Assembly (NCBI RefSeq): GCF_003346775.1
Contig: NZ_CP031219.1
Span: forward strand, 1,116,001-1,180,000
DNA length: 64,000 bases
From: Malaciobacter mytili LMG 24559
GTDB taxonomy: Bacteria; Campylobacterota; Campylobacteria; Campylobacterales; Arcobacteraceae
Direction: 5' to 3'
This document shows positions 1 to 8,648 of the stretch, in pieces; positions within the stretch are counted from its first letter, which is position 1, and each line of letters opens with the position of its first letter. The notes beneath the pieces are model-generated. The model worked only from the letters and a program-made list of their open reading frames with translations. It was not told the DNA's origin and searched no databases. The position numbers and the translations under genes were made by a program.

Positions 1-586
1 CCCCTGTAATACTCTCTATATGCTCTTTAAACTCTACTAATTCCTCTTTCCAAAGTTTTAAATCTTTTTCTCTTTTCATATGGGGAATATTCATAACTTT
101 TACTGGATGATGTTTATTTAAAATTTCCCAAGTTTTTTTCTTTGCTTCACAAGTTGTTTCTCCATAAATAAAATCTGATGATTGTGTATAAGCACATGTT
201 TTTTGTAGCTTAAAACCATGAGCAGATTTTATTAAAGGACAGATATTTCTAGGAAGTTCTGTTTCTGCATCTGCAATTGTAGCAGGGCTTCCTCCACATA
301 ACCCAAAACAAGCGCCACCTGCACCAACTATAATCTCTTCAGGAACAAAAATACAAAAAGCACCAATTGAAGGTCTTTTTTTCTTTCTTAATTCATTTAT
401 TTCAGCTATTCTTTGACCTTGAATTTCACTCATAAACCAATCAAAATATTTCATAGCTTCAGGTCTGTTTTTTTGAGTCATAAATTGATTTTTATAAGAT
501 TCTAATCCCATTTCCATCATTTTTGCATGTCTTTCAACATCCACTCCAATATCTTTTAATAAACTTCTATGTTCATGTACACCCAT
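1..586 (-). CDS. Double-cubane-cluster anaerobic reductase / 2-hydroxyacyl-CoA dehydratase family protein (partial, N-terminal part)
   Basis: The frame is open from an ATG at 586 to the left edge, so 195 N-terminal residues are visible and the C-terminal part lies outside the window. The start has AAAGG eight bases upstream. Family marks are VPEEII at residues 81-86, CFGLCGG at 93-99, CPLIKS at 116-121 and GETTCEAKKK at 142-151. Visible cysteines are 78, 93, 97, 116, 131 and 146. This pattern fits the HgdB/BcrC superfamily, in particular the double-cubane [8Fe-9S] reductases, which use ATP-driven electron transfer for difficult reductions. The physiological substrate of this branch is not known to me. 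The gene stands alone on its strand within the window and is preceded by a 110-base leader with a predicted hairpin. Confidence 0.8.
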   Translation of the reverse strand, partial: MGVHEHRSLLKDIGVDVERHAKMMEMGLESYKNQFMTQKNRPEAMKYFDWFMSEIQGQRIAEINELRKKKRPSIGAFCIFVPEEIIVGAGGACFGLCGGSPATIADAETELPRNICPLIKSAHGFKLQKTCAYTQSSDFIYGETTCEAKKKTWEILNKHHPVKVMNIPHMKREKDLKLWKEELVEFKEHIESITG

Positions 587-641
587 AATATTTGCCTTTA
601 ATTAAATGCTGTTAAAAAAGTAGTTACATGTAAAAAAGCTA

Positions 642-709
642 AAAGAATGGAAGCTTAGTCATGTATGTCTAATCCTTAGACCTAATATACAGCTTTACTT
701 AAAATTATA
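642..709 (-). promoter_or_regulatory. Promoter and structured leader of the double-cubane reductase gene
   Basis: On the minus strand a TATAAT box lies at 709-704, which predicts a transcript start near 697 and a leader of about 110 bases. Within it, 667-681 is a perfect hairpin (GTCTA, five-base loop, TAGAC). It is flanked by a second pairing, 662-666 with 687-691, and a possible third, 651-655 with 691-695. I do not recognise a known riboswitch consensus. Seen: box and pairings. Inferred: regulatory role. Confidence 0.4.
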
Positions 710-780
710 ATATAGTTTTATTAATAAAGTATTAAAAAAGGTAAAAATATTTTTACTTTTATATGTAAGTTAAAGTTATA

Positions 781-804
781 AATTAAGAGAAGATTCTCTT
801 AATT
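781..804 (-). terminator. Hairpin overlapping the stop codon of the zinc-ribbon membrane protein gene
   Basis: A perfect inverted repeat with 11-base arms (AATTAAGAGAA / TTCTCTTAATT) and a 2-base centre covers the stop codon at 799-801. The run of T after it on the minus strand is weak, so termination is likely but not certain. Confidence 0.5.
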
Positions 805-1191
805 TTCATAAAGGAAGAATTTATGTTCTTTATTTTTTTGACATTGAATATATTCACTATTTGCAATTTTTAGTTCTCCCTTACATATAGGGCAATTTCC
901 TTTTAATTTTGTAAGATAAACATCTCCTGCATTTGAACATTCAAAACTATATTCTCCAAAATATAAAATCTTTTTTTGAAGTAAAATAATACTTAGAATT
1001 AATGCAGCAAAAGGAATAATTCCTAAAAAAATAAGTGTAGTATTTTTAGTTTCATAATATAAGGCTATAAAATATAAAAGTAGGGCACTAAAGATTAAGA
1101 TTACTCTTGTTATTTTTAATTGTTTACCAAAGATTTTTATAGCTTTCTCATAAACTCTTTCTAGTTTAACTTTTTCATTTTTTTTCTTCAT
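799..1191 (-). CDS. Small membrane protein with C-terminal zinc-ribbon-like motif, function unknown
   Basis: I do not recognise a characterised family. The protein (130 residues from the ATG at 1191) begins with a lysine-rich stretch, has two adjacent hydrophobic segments around residues 30-75, and ends in a cytosolic tail with CPIC followed by a further cysteine and histidine, resembling half of a zinc ribbon. A TTG at 1221 would add ten residues but has no ribosome binding site, so the ATG is preferred. The gene is single, divergent from the DsbA-like gene at 1311, and ends in a hairpin. Confidence 0.65.
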   Translation of the reverse strand: MKKKNEKVKLERVYEKAIKIFGKQLKITRVILIFSALLLYFIALYYETKNTTLIFLGIIPFAALILSIILLQKKILYFGEYSFECSNAGDVYLTKLKGNCPICKGELKIANSEYIQCQKNKEHKFFLYEN

Positions 1192-1244
1192 TTGCTCTCT
1201 TTTGTTTTTATAATAATACAAAATTAGTTTTTAACTATCTATTA

Positions 1245-1283
1245 TCTACACATAATCTACACGTAAATTTGTTAAAATATAAT
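1245..1283 (+). promoter_or_regulatory. Direct-repeat operator and promoter of the DsbA-like gene
   Basis: TCTACAC occurs at 1245-1251 and again at 1256-1262, an 11-base period typical of OmpR-type response regulators binding in tandem. A -10 element follows (TAAAAT at 1273-1278, overlapping TATAAT at 1278-1283). The same layout and near-identical sequence is found upstream of dsbB at 14501-14535, which suggests shared control. Repeats are seen; the binding protein is inferred. Confidence 0.5.
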
Positions 1284-1310
1284 AGTTTTTTTTATTTGGA
1301 GTAATAAGTT

Positions 1311-1949
1311 ATGCAAAACAAAAAAGTTGTTTTACTTTCAATAATAGCAATTTTAGCTTTATTTATTGGCGGTACATATTTTTATAAAAGTAGTAAAGCT
1401 AAAGAGTATCAAGCTTTAGTACAAAAGAAAAAAGATAGTCTTCAAAGACCTTATTCTTTAGTAGTTGGTAATAGTGATGCAAAGGTTCAATTAGTTGAGT
1501 TTTTTGATCCTGCTTGTGGAACTTGTGCTCAATTTCATCCTTATGTAAAAAATATTATGAAAGAAAACGAAGGAAAGATAAAACTTGTTTTAAGATATGC
1601 TCCTTTTCATAAAAATTCTGATTTTGCTGTAAGGGTTTTAGAAGCTTCAAGAAAGCAAGATAAATTTATGCAAACTTTAGAAATTTTATTTGCTACACAA
1701 GGATATTGGACAGAAAATCATATTGTAATACCAGAAAAAATATGGAGAGTTTTACCTAAAGCTGGCCTTGATATGCAAATGTTAGCAAATGATATGAAAA
1801 ATGATGAAATTACAAAAATAATCAAACAAGATTTATTTGATGCCCAAGAGTTAGGTGCAAATAAAACACCTTCTTATTTTGTAAATGGTAAACCTTTAGA
1901 AGTATTTGGTTTACAAGAATTAATAGATTTAATTAATTCTCAATTATGA
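1311..1949 (+). CDS. Membrane-anchored DsbA-family thiol:disulfide oxidoreductase (CGTC)
   Basis: The protein has 212 residues. An N-terminal hydrophobic anchor (about residues 5-24) should hold a thioredoxin-fold domain in the periplasm. The active site CGTC is at residues 69-72 within FFDPACGTC, and a TP cis-proline site precedes YFVNGK near residue 187. The role is oxidation or isomerisation of disulfides in exported proteins. It is a paralogue of the protein at 14977-15630, which has CESC at exactly the same residue numbers. No DsbB partner is adjacent here, so it may share the DsbB at 14559. The last six bases overlap the convergent gene downstream. The substrates cannot be told from sequence. 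Confidence 0.85.
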   Translation: MQNKKVVLLSIIAILALFIGGTYFYKSSKAKEYQALVQKKKDSLQRPYSLVVGNSDAKVQLVEFFDPACGTCAQFHPYVKNIMKENEGKIKLVLRYAPFHKNSDFAVRVLEASRKQDKFMQTLEILFATQGYWTENHIVIPEKIWRVLPKAGLDMQMLANDMKNDEITKIIKQDLFDAQELGANKTPSYFVNGKPLEVFGLQELIDLINSQL

Positions 1950-2639
1950 TTTTTTAAATCTCTTTTTTATTTTAAAATATAGGGTACTTCCTACTATTAT
2001 TAGTAGAAGTATCCAAATATAAAGTGAATCTAACTGTAAAATATTATCAACTATTGTATTTAAAAAAAATCCCCAAAGAGTAATTGCAATGGCAGTTGCA
2101 ATAAATACTATAAACATAATTGTAAAGTGTTTTAAACCTATTAAATACCCTATAATTGCTCCCACAATTGGTCCTGTCATCCAAAAAGGTATAAAAACAA
2201 AAATAAAAAGCCCAATTTTTCCATATTTTTCAAATTTGTCTTGATGTTGTAATTTTTTTTGTTTTACTTCTTCAAAAAAACTTTCTAAAAGCTTGATTTT
2301 TAGTATACCTTTAAAACTATAAATAAATAAGGGATATAAAATAGTAACTAAAATAAGTTCAGTTAAAATATTTATAGAAATTACAAAAAAGTGAGAGAGT
2401 CCAGAAGCATACCCTAAAGATAAGGCAGGTACTCTTCCTACAAATAAATTTGATGCTATAATTGCTGTAAGTTTGTTTGCTAAAGAAGTATCAACAATAT
2501 ATGTAAAGATTATAAATAAAGTAAGGCAAATAATTAATACTAATCCAAATAATAATATATTTCCTTCTTTTTGTTTAAATAGTTTTTGTAAAATTAGATA
2601 CATCTTCCCTCTTTTTATAAACTTATAATATTCTAACAT
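1944..2639 (-). CDS. Small multidrug export family membrane protein (Sm_multidrug_ex type)
   Basis: A 231-residue integral membrane protein with about five to six hydrophobic segments. The central stretch, with KYGKIGLFIFVFIP followed by a TGP(I)VGA segment, matches the family annotated as putative small multidrug export protein, whose transport substrate has not been firmly shown. Overlap with the convergent DsbA-like gene is six bases. A functional link to its neighbours is not evident. Confidence 0.7.
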   Translation of the reverse strand: MLEYYKFIKRGKMYLILQKLFKQKEGNILLFGLVLIICLTLFIIFTYIVDTSLANKLTAIIASNLFVGRVPALSLGYASGLSHFFVISINILTELILVTILYPLFIYSFKGILKIKLLESFFEEVKQKKLQHQDKFEKYGKIGLFIFVFIPFWMTGPIVGAIIGYLIGLKHFTIMFIVFIATAIAITLWGFFLNTIVDNILQLDSLYIWILLLIIVGSTLYFKIKKRFKKS

Positions 2640-2720
2640 ACACTTTTATAAAATCTTACAAAATGAAATAAAATCAGTTAAATTTTATTTTTTTATATAT
2701 ACTTTTAAAAAGGAGATAAA

Positions 2721-3119
2721 ATGAGAGTATGTGCAGTTGAATTAAAATCAAATAATGCAATTTTATCTGTTTTAGATAATCAAAATTATATAGATACAAA
2801 AATAAAAAAAATTAGTTTAATTGATGATGAAAAAAAAGATTCAATTTTAGCTTTTAAACAAGAGTTTGAAGATTTTATTCAAAAAAATAATATAACACAA
2901 ATTGTAATTAAAAAAAGAGCAAAAAAGGGTACTTTTGCAGGTGGAGCAATAACTTTTAAAATGGAAGCTATAATTCAATCAATTTTATTTTGTGAAGTTG
3001 AATTAATCTCTTCACAAACTATAAGTTCTTATGAGAAAAAAAATAGTATTATTTTCCCAAAAGAGCTAAAAAAGTATCAAGAACAAAGTTATTTGGCTGG
3101 TTTGTGTTTTTGGATGTGA
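2721..3119 (+). CDS. DUF3010 family protein
   Basis: A 132-residue soluble protein starting MRVCAVELKSNNA, with an excellent ribosome binding site (AAAAAGGAG). The pattern VIKKRAKKGTFAGG and the ELISSQTI strand match DUF3010, a family of unknown function with an RNase H-like/RuvC-like alternation of beta strands. The last 31 bases overlap the convergent flavoprotein gene, so the two C termini are encoded on opposite strands. Confidence 0.75.
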   Translation: MRVCAVELKSNNAILSVLDNQNYIDTKIKKISLIDDEKKDSILAFKQEFEDFIQKNNITQIVIKKRAKKGTFAGGAITFKMEAIIQSILFCEVELISSQTISSYEKKNSIIFPKELKKYQEQSYLAGLCFWM

Positions 3120-4054
3120 GAACTTATAATATATCCATGATTTAAAGCCAAAGCAATAGAGCCACCAACATTTCCTGCAATATCTCCTGCTAGATATACA
3201 CCTTCTTGGTGGTTTCTAAGGTTTTTATCAATAAGTGGTTTATTTTCACTATCTAATAAAATACCACAGCGTTGTAGTAAGTCAGTTGGATTTGAGCCTC
3301 CCAGAGCATAAATTATTCTATCAAACTGTTTTATTTGGTTATTTGAAAAATAAACTTCTAATTTATTGTTTTTTTCTTCAACTTTTTGTATATCTAAATT
3401 AAGTTGTAAATTAATTAAATCTTTTTCTACAAAATCAAATAATTGATGTAGATTTATTGGATTTACCCTTGAAAAACTCTCTTTTCTATATGCTAAAGTT
3501 ACTCTATTTTGTTTTGCAATATAATATGCAAATTCAACTGCACTATCTCCTCCTCCCACAACAAGTATCTCTTCATTATTTTTACATTCAGAAATATTAA
3601 AATTTATTTTATCTTTTAAATTTACGGGGAGTTTATATGAGGGTTTATTTGGTTTACCCATAGTTCCTATACTAATAACTATATTTTTTGCATAATATTC
3701 ATTTTCTTTAATTGTTTTAATTTCAAAAAGATTATTTTGTTTTGTTATACCATAAACTTCTTCATTAAAACAGGCTTCTATATCTTTATTAGCAACTAAA
3801 GTATCAAAGAGATCTAAAGTACTTTCTTTAGTCCCATCTGTAAAATGAATATTTCCTTTAAGTTCTACTTTTATACCCTTCCAATCTTTATCTACTCTTT
3901 TATTATCTTTAAAATATTTTCGTATAGTGTCTGAATGATTATTACTTTTTTCAAAAACTATTACTTCTTTTAAACCAAGTAAAATAGCCTCTACACTTGT
4001 TGCAATTCCACCAGGTCCTGCACCAATAATTGCTAAGTCATAGATTTTTTTCAT
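3089..4054 (-). CDS. FAD/NAD(P)-binding oxidoreductase, thioredoxin-reductase-like (YpdA-type)
   Basis: The 321-residue protein has an N-terminal FAD-binding motif GAGPGGIATS (residues 11-20), a second dinucleotide motif VVGGGDSAVEFA near 165-176, and the C-terminal FAD motif YLAGDIAGNVGGS near 288-300. The order matches the low-molecular-weight thioredoxin reductase superfamily. No redox-active CxxC is present, so it is not a classical TrxB. It resembles YpdA-like flavoproteins, some of which reduce bacillithiol disulfide; the substrate here is unknown. A 40-codon reading frame lies 62 bases upstream on the same strand. Confidence 0.8.
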   Translation of the reverse strand: MKKIYDLAIIGAGPGGIATSVEAILLGLKEVIVFEKSNNHSDTIRKYFKDNKRVDKDWKGIKVELKGNIHFTDGTKESTLDLFDTLVANKDIEACFNEEVYGITKQNNLFEIKTIKENEYYAKNIVISIGTMGKPNKPSYKLPVNLKDKINFNISECKNNEEILVVGGGDSAVEFAYYIAKQNRVTLAYRKESFSRVNPINLHQLFDFVEKDLINLQLNLDIQKVEEKNNKLEVYFSNNQIKQFDRIIYALGGSNPTDLLQRCGILLDSENKPLIDKNLRNHQEGVYLAGDIAGNVGGSIALALNHGYIISSHIQKHKPAK

Positions 4055-4116
4055 TTTAATCCTTTAGACAATTTTTACAAATTTGGGTATCAAAAGCGTA
4101 ACATTTATAAAATCAG

Positions 4117-4239
4117 TTAAAAGTATCCTAATATATAGTGATATTTATAAGTAAATTTTTTAGCTTGTTCAAACATTAATTTAAGTGTTTGTAGCAACTC
4201 TTCTTGTAAAGTTTGTTGATTATATCCTATTGCTTGCAT
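4117..4239 (-). CDS. Possible 40-residue small protein upstream of the flavoprotein gene
   Basis: An ATG at 4239 is preceded by AAAAAGGATAGATT, a good ribosome binding site, and opens a 40-codon frame ending in TAA at 4117. The product begins MQAIGYNQQTLQEELLQTLK and has amphipathic helical character with a lysine/tyrosine-rich end. I recognise no family. It sits in an otherwise gene-free stretch (4055-4408) and could be a genuine small protein, a leader peptide, or chance. The rest of that stretch holds AT-rich DNA with the antiporter promoter region and nothing else I can support. Confidence 0.4.
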   Translation of the reverse strand: MQAIGYNQQTLQEELLQTLKLMFEQAKKFTYKYHYILGYF

Positions 4240-4408
4240 AATCTATCCTTTTTTAAGCTAATTGATAATTATAACATTTATTTATAAAAATTTAAACTAT
4301 ATTTTTTTATAGTCTATTTTTTATATAAACTGAATAATAAATATACAGAAGTAGAAAAAAAACTATCTATTTTTTGTTAAAATATTTAAAATATACTAAA
4401 GAGGTTTA

Positions 4409-6001
4409 ATGCAAAGTATTTTAATAACAATTTTTTTAGCTATTTCAATATCAACTATTATAAATATTGTACTTAAAAAATTGGGGATTTCACATATAAT
4501 AGGTTATATTTTAACTGGAACTATAATTAGTTATATTTTTAATTTTAGTAGTTTTGATATACATTCACTTGATTTAATTGCAGAATTTGGAATAGTATTT
4601 TTAATGTTTACTATTGGTTTAGAAATGAGTTTTGAACGAATTAGAAAGATGAAAGAAATACTTCTTTTAAATGGATTTTTACAAGTATTTTTAAGCGCAC
4701 TAATTATCTTTTTAGTTTCTTATTATCTTATAAAACTTCCTTTAGTTGCATCACTTATAGTTTCTCTTGCCTTATCTTTATCTTCAACGGCAATAGTTTT
4801 AAGTTATTTAAAACATTCAAAAGATATATATACTCCTTATGGAGAAAAAGCAACAGCTATTTTAATTTTTCAAGATTTAGCTGTTATTCCTATTTTATTA
4901 TTAATAACTTTTTTAACAAATGATACTCTTTCAATTTCAGAAATCTTATTAAATACTTTTATTTCAGCAATTATTGTAATTTTATTTTTATTTACAATTG
5001 GAAAAAAAGTAATGAATTGGCTTTTAAAATTTTCTTCAAATACTCAATTAGAAGAGTTATTTTTAGGTTCAGTTTTTTCAATAGTAATTGGAGCTTCTTT
5101 ATTAGCTCATGAAATGGGTTTTACTTATTCATTAGGTGCTTTTATTGCAGGTATGATTATCTCTGAAACTAGATATAGAATAAAAGTAGAATCAGATATT
5201 GCTACTTATAAAGATCTTTTACTTGGTACTTTTTTCTTTAGTGTAGGAACAAAAATTGATTTATTTTTCTTTTTTAAAAATTTACACTATATCTTTGCTG
5301 TTTTTGTATTGGTTATGTTTATAAAAGCTTTTGTTGTTTATTGGATAATAAGAAGAAAAGCAAATAGAAGTATCTCTATAAAAACAGCTATTTCTTTATG
5401 TCAAATTGGAGAGTTTTCTTTTGCTATTTTTGCTTTAGCTGCAAATGATAATTTATTATCTCAAGAATTAACAAATTTTTTAATTTTAGTAACTGTTTTA
5501 TCTATGATTATTACACCATTTATTATAAATAATATTTATAAACTAGCTTCATATTTTGAAGTAGAGTTTTATGAATCTGATAAAATTACACCTATTAAAG
5601 CAACAAATCACGTAGTAATTTGTGGTTTTTCAACTTTAGGAAGAATTGTAGCAAGAACTCTACAATTAAATAAAAAACCTTTTGTAATAATTTCAGATGA
5701 CTTAAGACACGTATTACTTGCTAGAAAACTTGGTTATATGGCATATTTTGGACACTTAGATAAAACACCTGTTTTAGAATCTTTAAAAGTTGATGAAGCT
5801 TCAAGTATTATAATAACTTTATCAAATACAAAAAGAAAAAGACTTATTTGTGAAGCTATACTTGCTTTTGATAAAGGAGCAAATATTGTCTTAAAAATTG
5901 ACTCAACTGAAGAGAAAAGAGACTTAAAAGATTTAAATATTAAAAACTTTGTTCATGCCCATAAACAAGTGGCTAGGCTATTAGTTTCAAAAGCAATATA
6001 A
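4409..6001 (+). CDS. CPA2-family cation:proton antiporter with RCK domain (KefB type)
   Basis: The 530-residue protein has about twelve to thirteen membrane helices over residues 1-385, including the CPA2 signature around residues 110-160 (SLSSTAIVL; ILIFQDLAVIPI). It ends in a cytosolic TrkA-N/RCK domain starting near residue 400 (NHVVICGFSTLGR), which binds a nucleotide and gates transport. The family exchanges K+ or Na+ for H+ in pH and potassium homeostasis. No KefF-like partner is next to it. The start ATG has GAGG five bases upstream. Confidence 0.88.
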   Translation: MQSILITIFLAISISTIINIVLKKLGISHIIGYILTGTIISYIFNFSSFDIHSLDLIAEFGIVFLMFTIGLEMSFERIRKMKEILLLNGFLQVFLSALIIFLVSYYLIKLPLVASLIVSLALSLSSTAIVLSYLKHSKDIYTPYGEKATAILIFQDLAVIPILLLITFLTNDTLSISEILLNTFISAIIVILFLFTIGKKVMNWLLKFSSNTQLEELFLGSVFSIVIGASLLAHEMGFTYSLGAFIAGMIISETRYRIKVESDIATYKDLLLGTFFFSVGTKIDLFFFFKNLHYIFAVFVLVMFIKAFVVYWIIRRKANRSISIKTAISLCQIGEFSFAIFALAANDNLLSQELTNFLILVTVLSMIITPFIINNIYKLASYFEVEFYESDKITPIKATNHVVICGFSTLGRIVARTLQLNKKPFVIISDDLRHVLLARKLGYMAYFGHLDKTPVLESLKVDEASSIIITLSNTKRKRLICEAILAFDKGANIVLKIDSTEEKRDLKDLNIKNFVHAHKQVARLLVSKAI

Positions 6002-6072
6002 CTTAAAAAAATGAAATATAAATCTTTTTTTTGTATAATCAACACTTACTATTTTTCAAGGATATGATTTTA

Positions 6073-7917
6073 ATGAGAAAAAAATTTACTTGGCAACTTT
6101 TATTTATTGGGATTATTTTAACAGTTTTAGTTACAACTTTAAGTCTTTATAACCTAAGAAATACAAATCTTAAATCTTCAATTCAAAATGCACAGGTTAT
6201 TGCAAACGTAGTAAAAAGTGGTTTAACTTCGCATATGATTAATGGAAATATGGACCAAGTAGATACTTTTATTAATTCTGTTGCTAGTATGAAAAATATT
6301 GAAGAGTTATGGCTAATAAGAAGTGATTTAGTTAAAGCTCAATTTGGAAAAGAAAATCTTAGAAATCCTAAAGATGAAATAGATTTAGAAGTTTTAAAAA
6401 CAGGACAAATAAAATATCAACTAAATGAGAGCTTTACTAAAACAACTATGAGAGTTACAGTTCCTTATAACTCTATTTTAGAAAATGGAATTGACTGTAA
6501 TAAATGTCATAAGGTAAATTATGGGGATACTTTAGGAGCTGTTTCTTTAAAGTTAGATATTAGTGATATAAAACAAGTTGGATTGGAAATTACTTATTTA
6601 ATTCCTCTAATGATTCTTTTATCAATATTATTAATTTTATTTTTAGCAAGAAGAGTAAATGAACATTATGTTGCTGTATTGGAAAAATTAGCAAGAAGTA
6701 TAAAACTAGCTATTTCTGGAAGATTTAAAGAAATAGTATATGAAGCAAATAAATCAAATGAAATTGTAACTTTAATTGATGATTATAATCTATTAATGTC
6801 TACTTTTAGAGATACTTCTGTGGACATTGAAAGAAGACTTCAAGGTTTTATTGGACAAGAGGCAAATAGTTCACAAATCAATCCTTTAGAAAAATCAAAA
6901 GATATTATAAAAAATCTTTCAAATCTTTATCAATTTAAAAAAGAAATAGAATTAGATAATACAAAAATAGAGATTTATAATAGATTATCTGAAGTATTTC
7001 AAAATCAATTTAAAATTAAACATTTTACTTTAATAGAAATAGATAATATAAAAAGCAAGCTTACAGTTGTAAAAAGTGTAGGTAATAGTTTTTATTGTAA
7101 AGATAATATATCTGATGAACCAGAATTTTGTAGATGTGCAAGGACAAAAAATGATGTAATCTCTGTTGATTTTCATCATAGCTGTCCATATTTTGAAAAA
7201 GAGAATAAATTTCACTATTGTTTAAATGTAGAAATAAGCAAAAATATCTATTTAATAATAAACTTTGTATGTGAAACTAAAAATGAATTGGAAGAATTAA
7301 AAGATAAAATCTCTTTTGTAAAAAGTTATATAAATGAAGCAGCACCTTCAATTGAAGTTAAAATTCTTATGAATGCCCTTCAAGAATCAGCTTTCCAAGA
7401 TGGCTTAACTGGTTTATATAATAGAAAATTCTTAGAAGAACATAGTAAAAAACTTGTACCACAAATTAAAAGAGAGAATTTAAATATTGGTGTACTTCTT
7501 TTAGATATGGATCATTTTAAAGCTGTAAATGATGAATATGGACATGATATTGGAGATAAAGTTTTAAAAGAGTTAGCAAGAATTTTAAATGAAACTGTAA
7601 GAGAATCGGATTTAATTATTAGATATGGTGGCGAAGAGTTTATGGTTCTTTTAGTTGGTGTAAATAGTGATAGTGATGCTTTAAATGTTGCAAATAAAAT
7701 AAGAGAAAATGTAAGAGAAAATGAGATAGATGTATATGCTGGAAATAAATTGAAAAAAACAGTAAGTATTGGTTTATCTATGTTTCCACAAGATTCAAAA
7801 ACTTTAGATGGAGTTATTAAAAATGCTGATATTGCCTTATATGAAGCAAAAAACTCTGGAAGAGATAAAGTTGTAAGATTTCATGAAAGTCAAGTATCAA
7901 GTATAGATCTGTTTTAA
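6073..7917 (+). CDS. Diguanylate cyclase with a periplasmic CxxCH (haem-binding type) sensor domain
   Basis: From the ATG at 6073 the product has 614 residues; AAGGA lies ten bases upstream, while an ATG at 6064 is too close to it. Order: membrane helix (about 8-27), periplasmic domain with CNKCH at 142-146, second helix (about 172-192), a linker, a GAF-like region, and a C-terminal GGDEF domain with GGEEF at 519-523, so cyclic-di-GMP synthesis is expected. CxxCH is the covalent haem c attachment motif, suggesting a redox, NO or O2 sensor. The middle domain carries further cysteines at 353, 355, 371 and 383, possibly a metal or iron-sulfur site. The end converges on the IclR gene with a 4-base overlap. 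Confidence 0.85.
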   Translation: MRKKFTWQLLFIGIILTVLVTTLSLYNLRNTNLKSSIQNAQVIANVVKSGLTSHMINGNMDQVDTFINSVASMKNIEELWLIRSDLVKAQFGKENLRNPKDEIDLEVLKTGQIKYQLNESFTKTTMRVTVPYNSILENGIDCNKCHKVNYGDTLGAVSLKLDISDIKQVGLEITYLIPLMILLSILLILFLARRVNEHYVAVLEKLARSIKLAISGRFKEIVYEANKSNEIVTLIDDYNLLMSTFRDTSVDIERRLQGFIGQEANSSQINPLEKSKDIIKNLSNLYQFKKEIELDNTKIEIYNRLSEVFQNQFKIKHFTLIEIDNIKSKLTVVKSVGNSFYCKDNISDEPEFCRCARTKNDVISVDFHHSCPYFEKENKFHYCLNVEISKNIYLIINFVCETKNELEELKDKISFVKSYINEAAPSIEVKILMNALQESAFQDGLTGLYNRKFLEEHSKKLVPQIKRENLNIGVLLLDMDHFKAVNDEYGHDIGDKVLKELARILNETVRESDLIIRYGGEEFMVLLVGVNSDSDALNVANKIRENVRENEIDVYAGNKLKKTVSIGLSMFPQDSKTLDGVIKNADIALYEAKNSGRDKVVRFHESQVSSIDLF

Positions 7918-7930
7918 CAGATCACTTGAT
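7896..7930. terminator. Shared hairpin at convergent gene ends
   Basis: ATCAAGT and GATCTGTT (7896-7913, with a 3-base bulge) pair with AACAGATC and ACTTGAT (7916-7930) around a TT centre. The structure covers the stop codons of both the diguanylate cyclase and the IclR gene and may terminate both. Confidence 0.55.
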
Positions 7931-8648
7931 ATTTTGTAGTTATATCTTGTAGAAGTATTCCTAATTTATTTAATTTTTCTTTAGTTAATCTATCTTTTGT
8001 TCCTGAAATTCCCACTGCACCTATTAAAATATTTTCATTATTAAATAAAGGCACTGCAACACATCTCATATTATCTTGGTATTCACTTATATCTAAAGAA
8101 TAGCCTTTTTGTTTAACTTCTTCAAGGGTTTTTTCAAGTTTTTGTAACTGAGTAATTGTTTGATGGGTATATTGATTTAATCTTAATTTTTCTAAATCAT
8201 AATTTCCAAAAGCAAGTATAGACTTACCTAATGCACTATTATAAATAGGTAGTTCTAATCCTATATTATTTCTTGTTTTTACTTTTCTTAAAGAGTAATC
8301 TATTTGATTTAAATATAAGACCTTATAGTTTGAAAAAATACCAAGATATACACACTCTTTTGTTTTTTTATGTATCTCTTCTAAAAGGGGTTTCGTAGCT
8401 TTTATAATTAGTTCAATTTTTGTTTTTTTATTTGTAGAATCATCAAGATTATTTGCAATAATTTCATTTGTTTTTTCAATATATGTAATAAAACCTTCTT
8501 TATTTAAAGTTTGTAAGATTCTTGACATAGTACTTTTATTAAGTTCTAGTCTTTTACATAAAGTTGAAGCAAGTATGGGCTTACCATAGTTTACAATTTC
8601 TTTGTAAACTTGTAAGCCTTTTGAAAGTGATTTTAGTTGTTCTTTCAC
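7914..8648 (-). CDS. IclR-family transcriptional regulator
   Basis: A 244-residue protein with an N-terminal winged helix (about residues 10-65; LCKRLELNKSTMSRILQTL is the recognition-helix region) and a C-terminal IclR effector domain with NIGLELPIYNSALGKSILA near residues 125-145. IclR proteins repress or activate small catabolic operons in response to a small ligand. The start codon follows the stop of the PfpI/DJ-1 gene directly, so the two form an operon, and a palindrome upstream of that gene is a plausible operator for autoregulation. Confidence 0.88.
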   Translation of the reverse strand: MKEQLKSLSKGLQVYKEIVNYGKPILASTLCKRLELNKSTMSRILQTLNKEGFITYIEKTNEIIANNLDDSTNKKTKIELIIKATKPLLEEIHKKTKECVYLGIFSNYKVLYLNQIDYSLRKVKTRNNIGLELPIYNSALGKSILAFGNYDLEKLRLNQYTHQTITQLQKLEKTLEEVKQKGYSLDISEYQDNMRCVAVPLFNNENILIGAVGISGTKDRLTKEKLNKLGILLQDITTKYQVIC

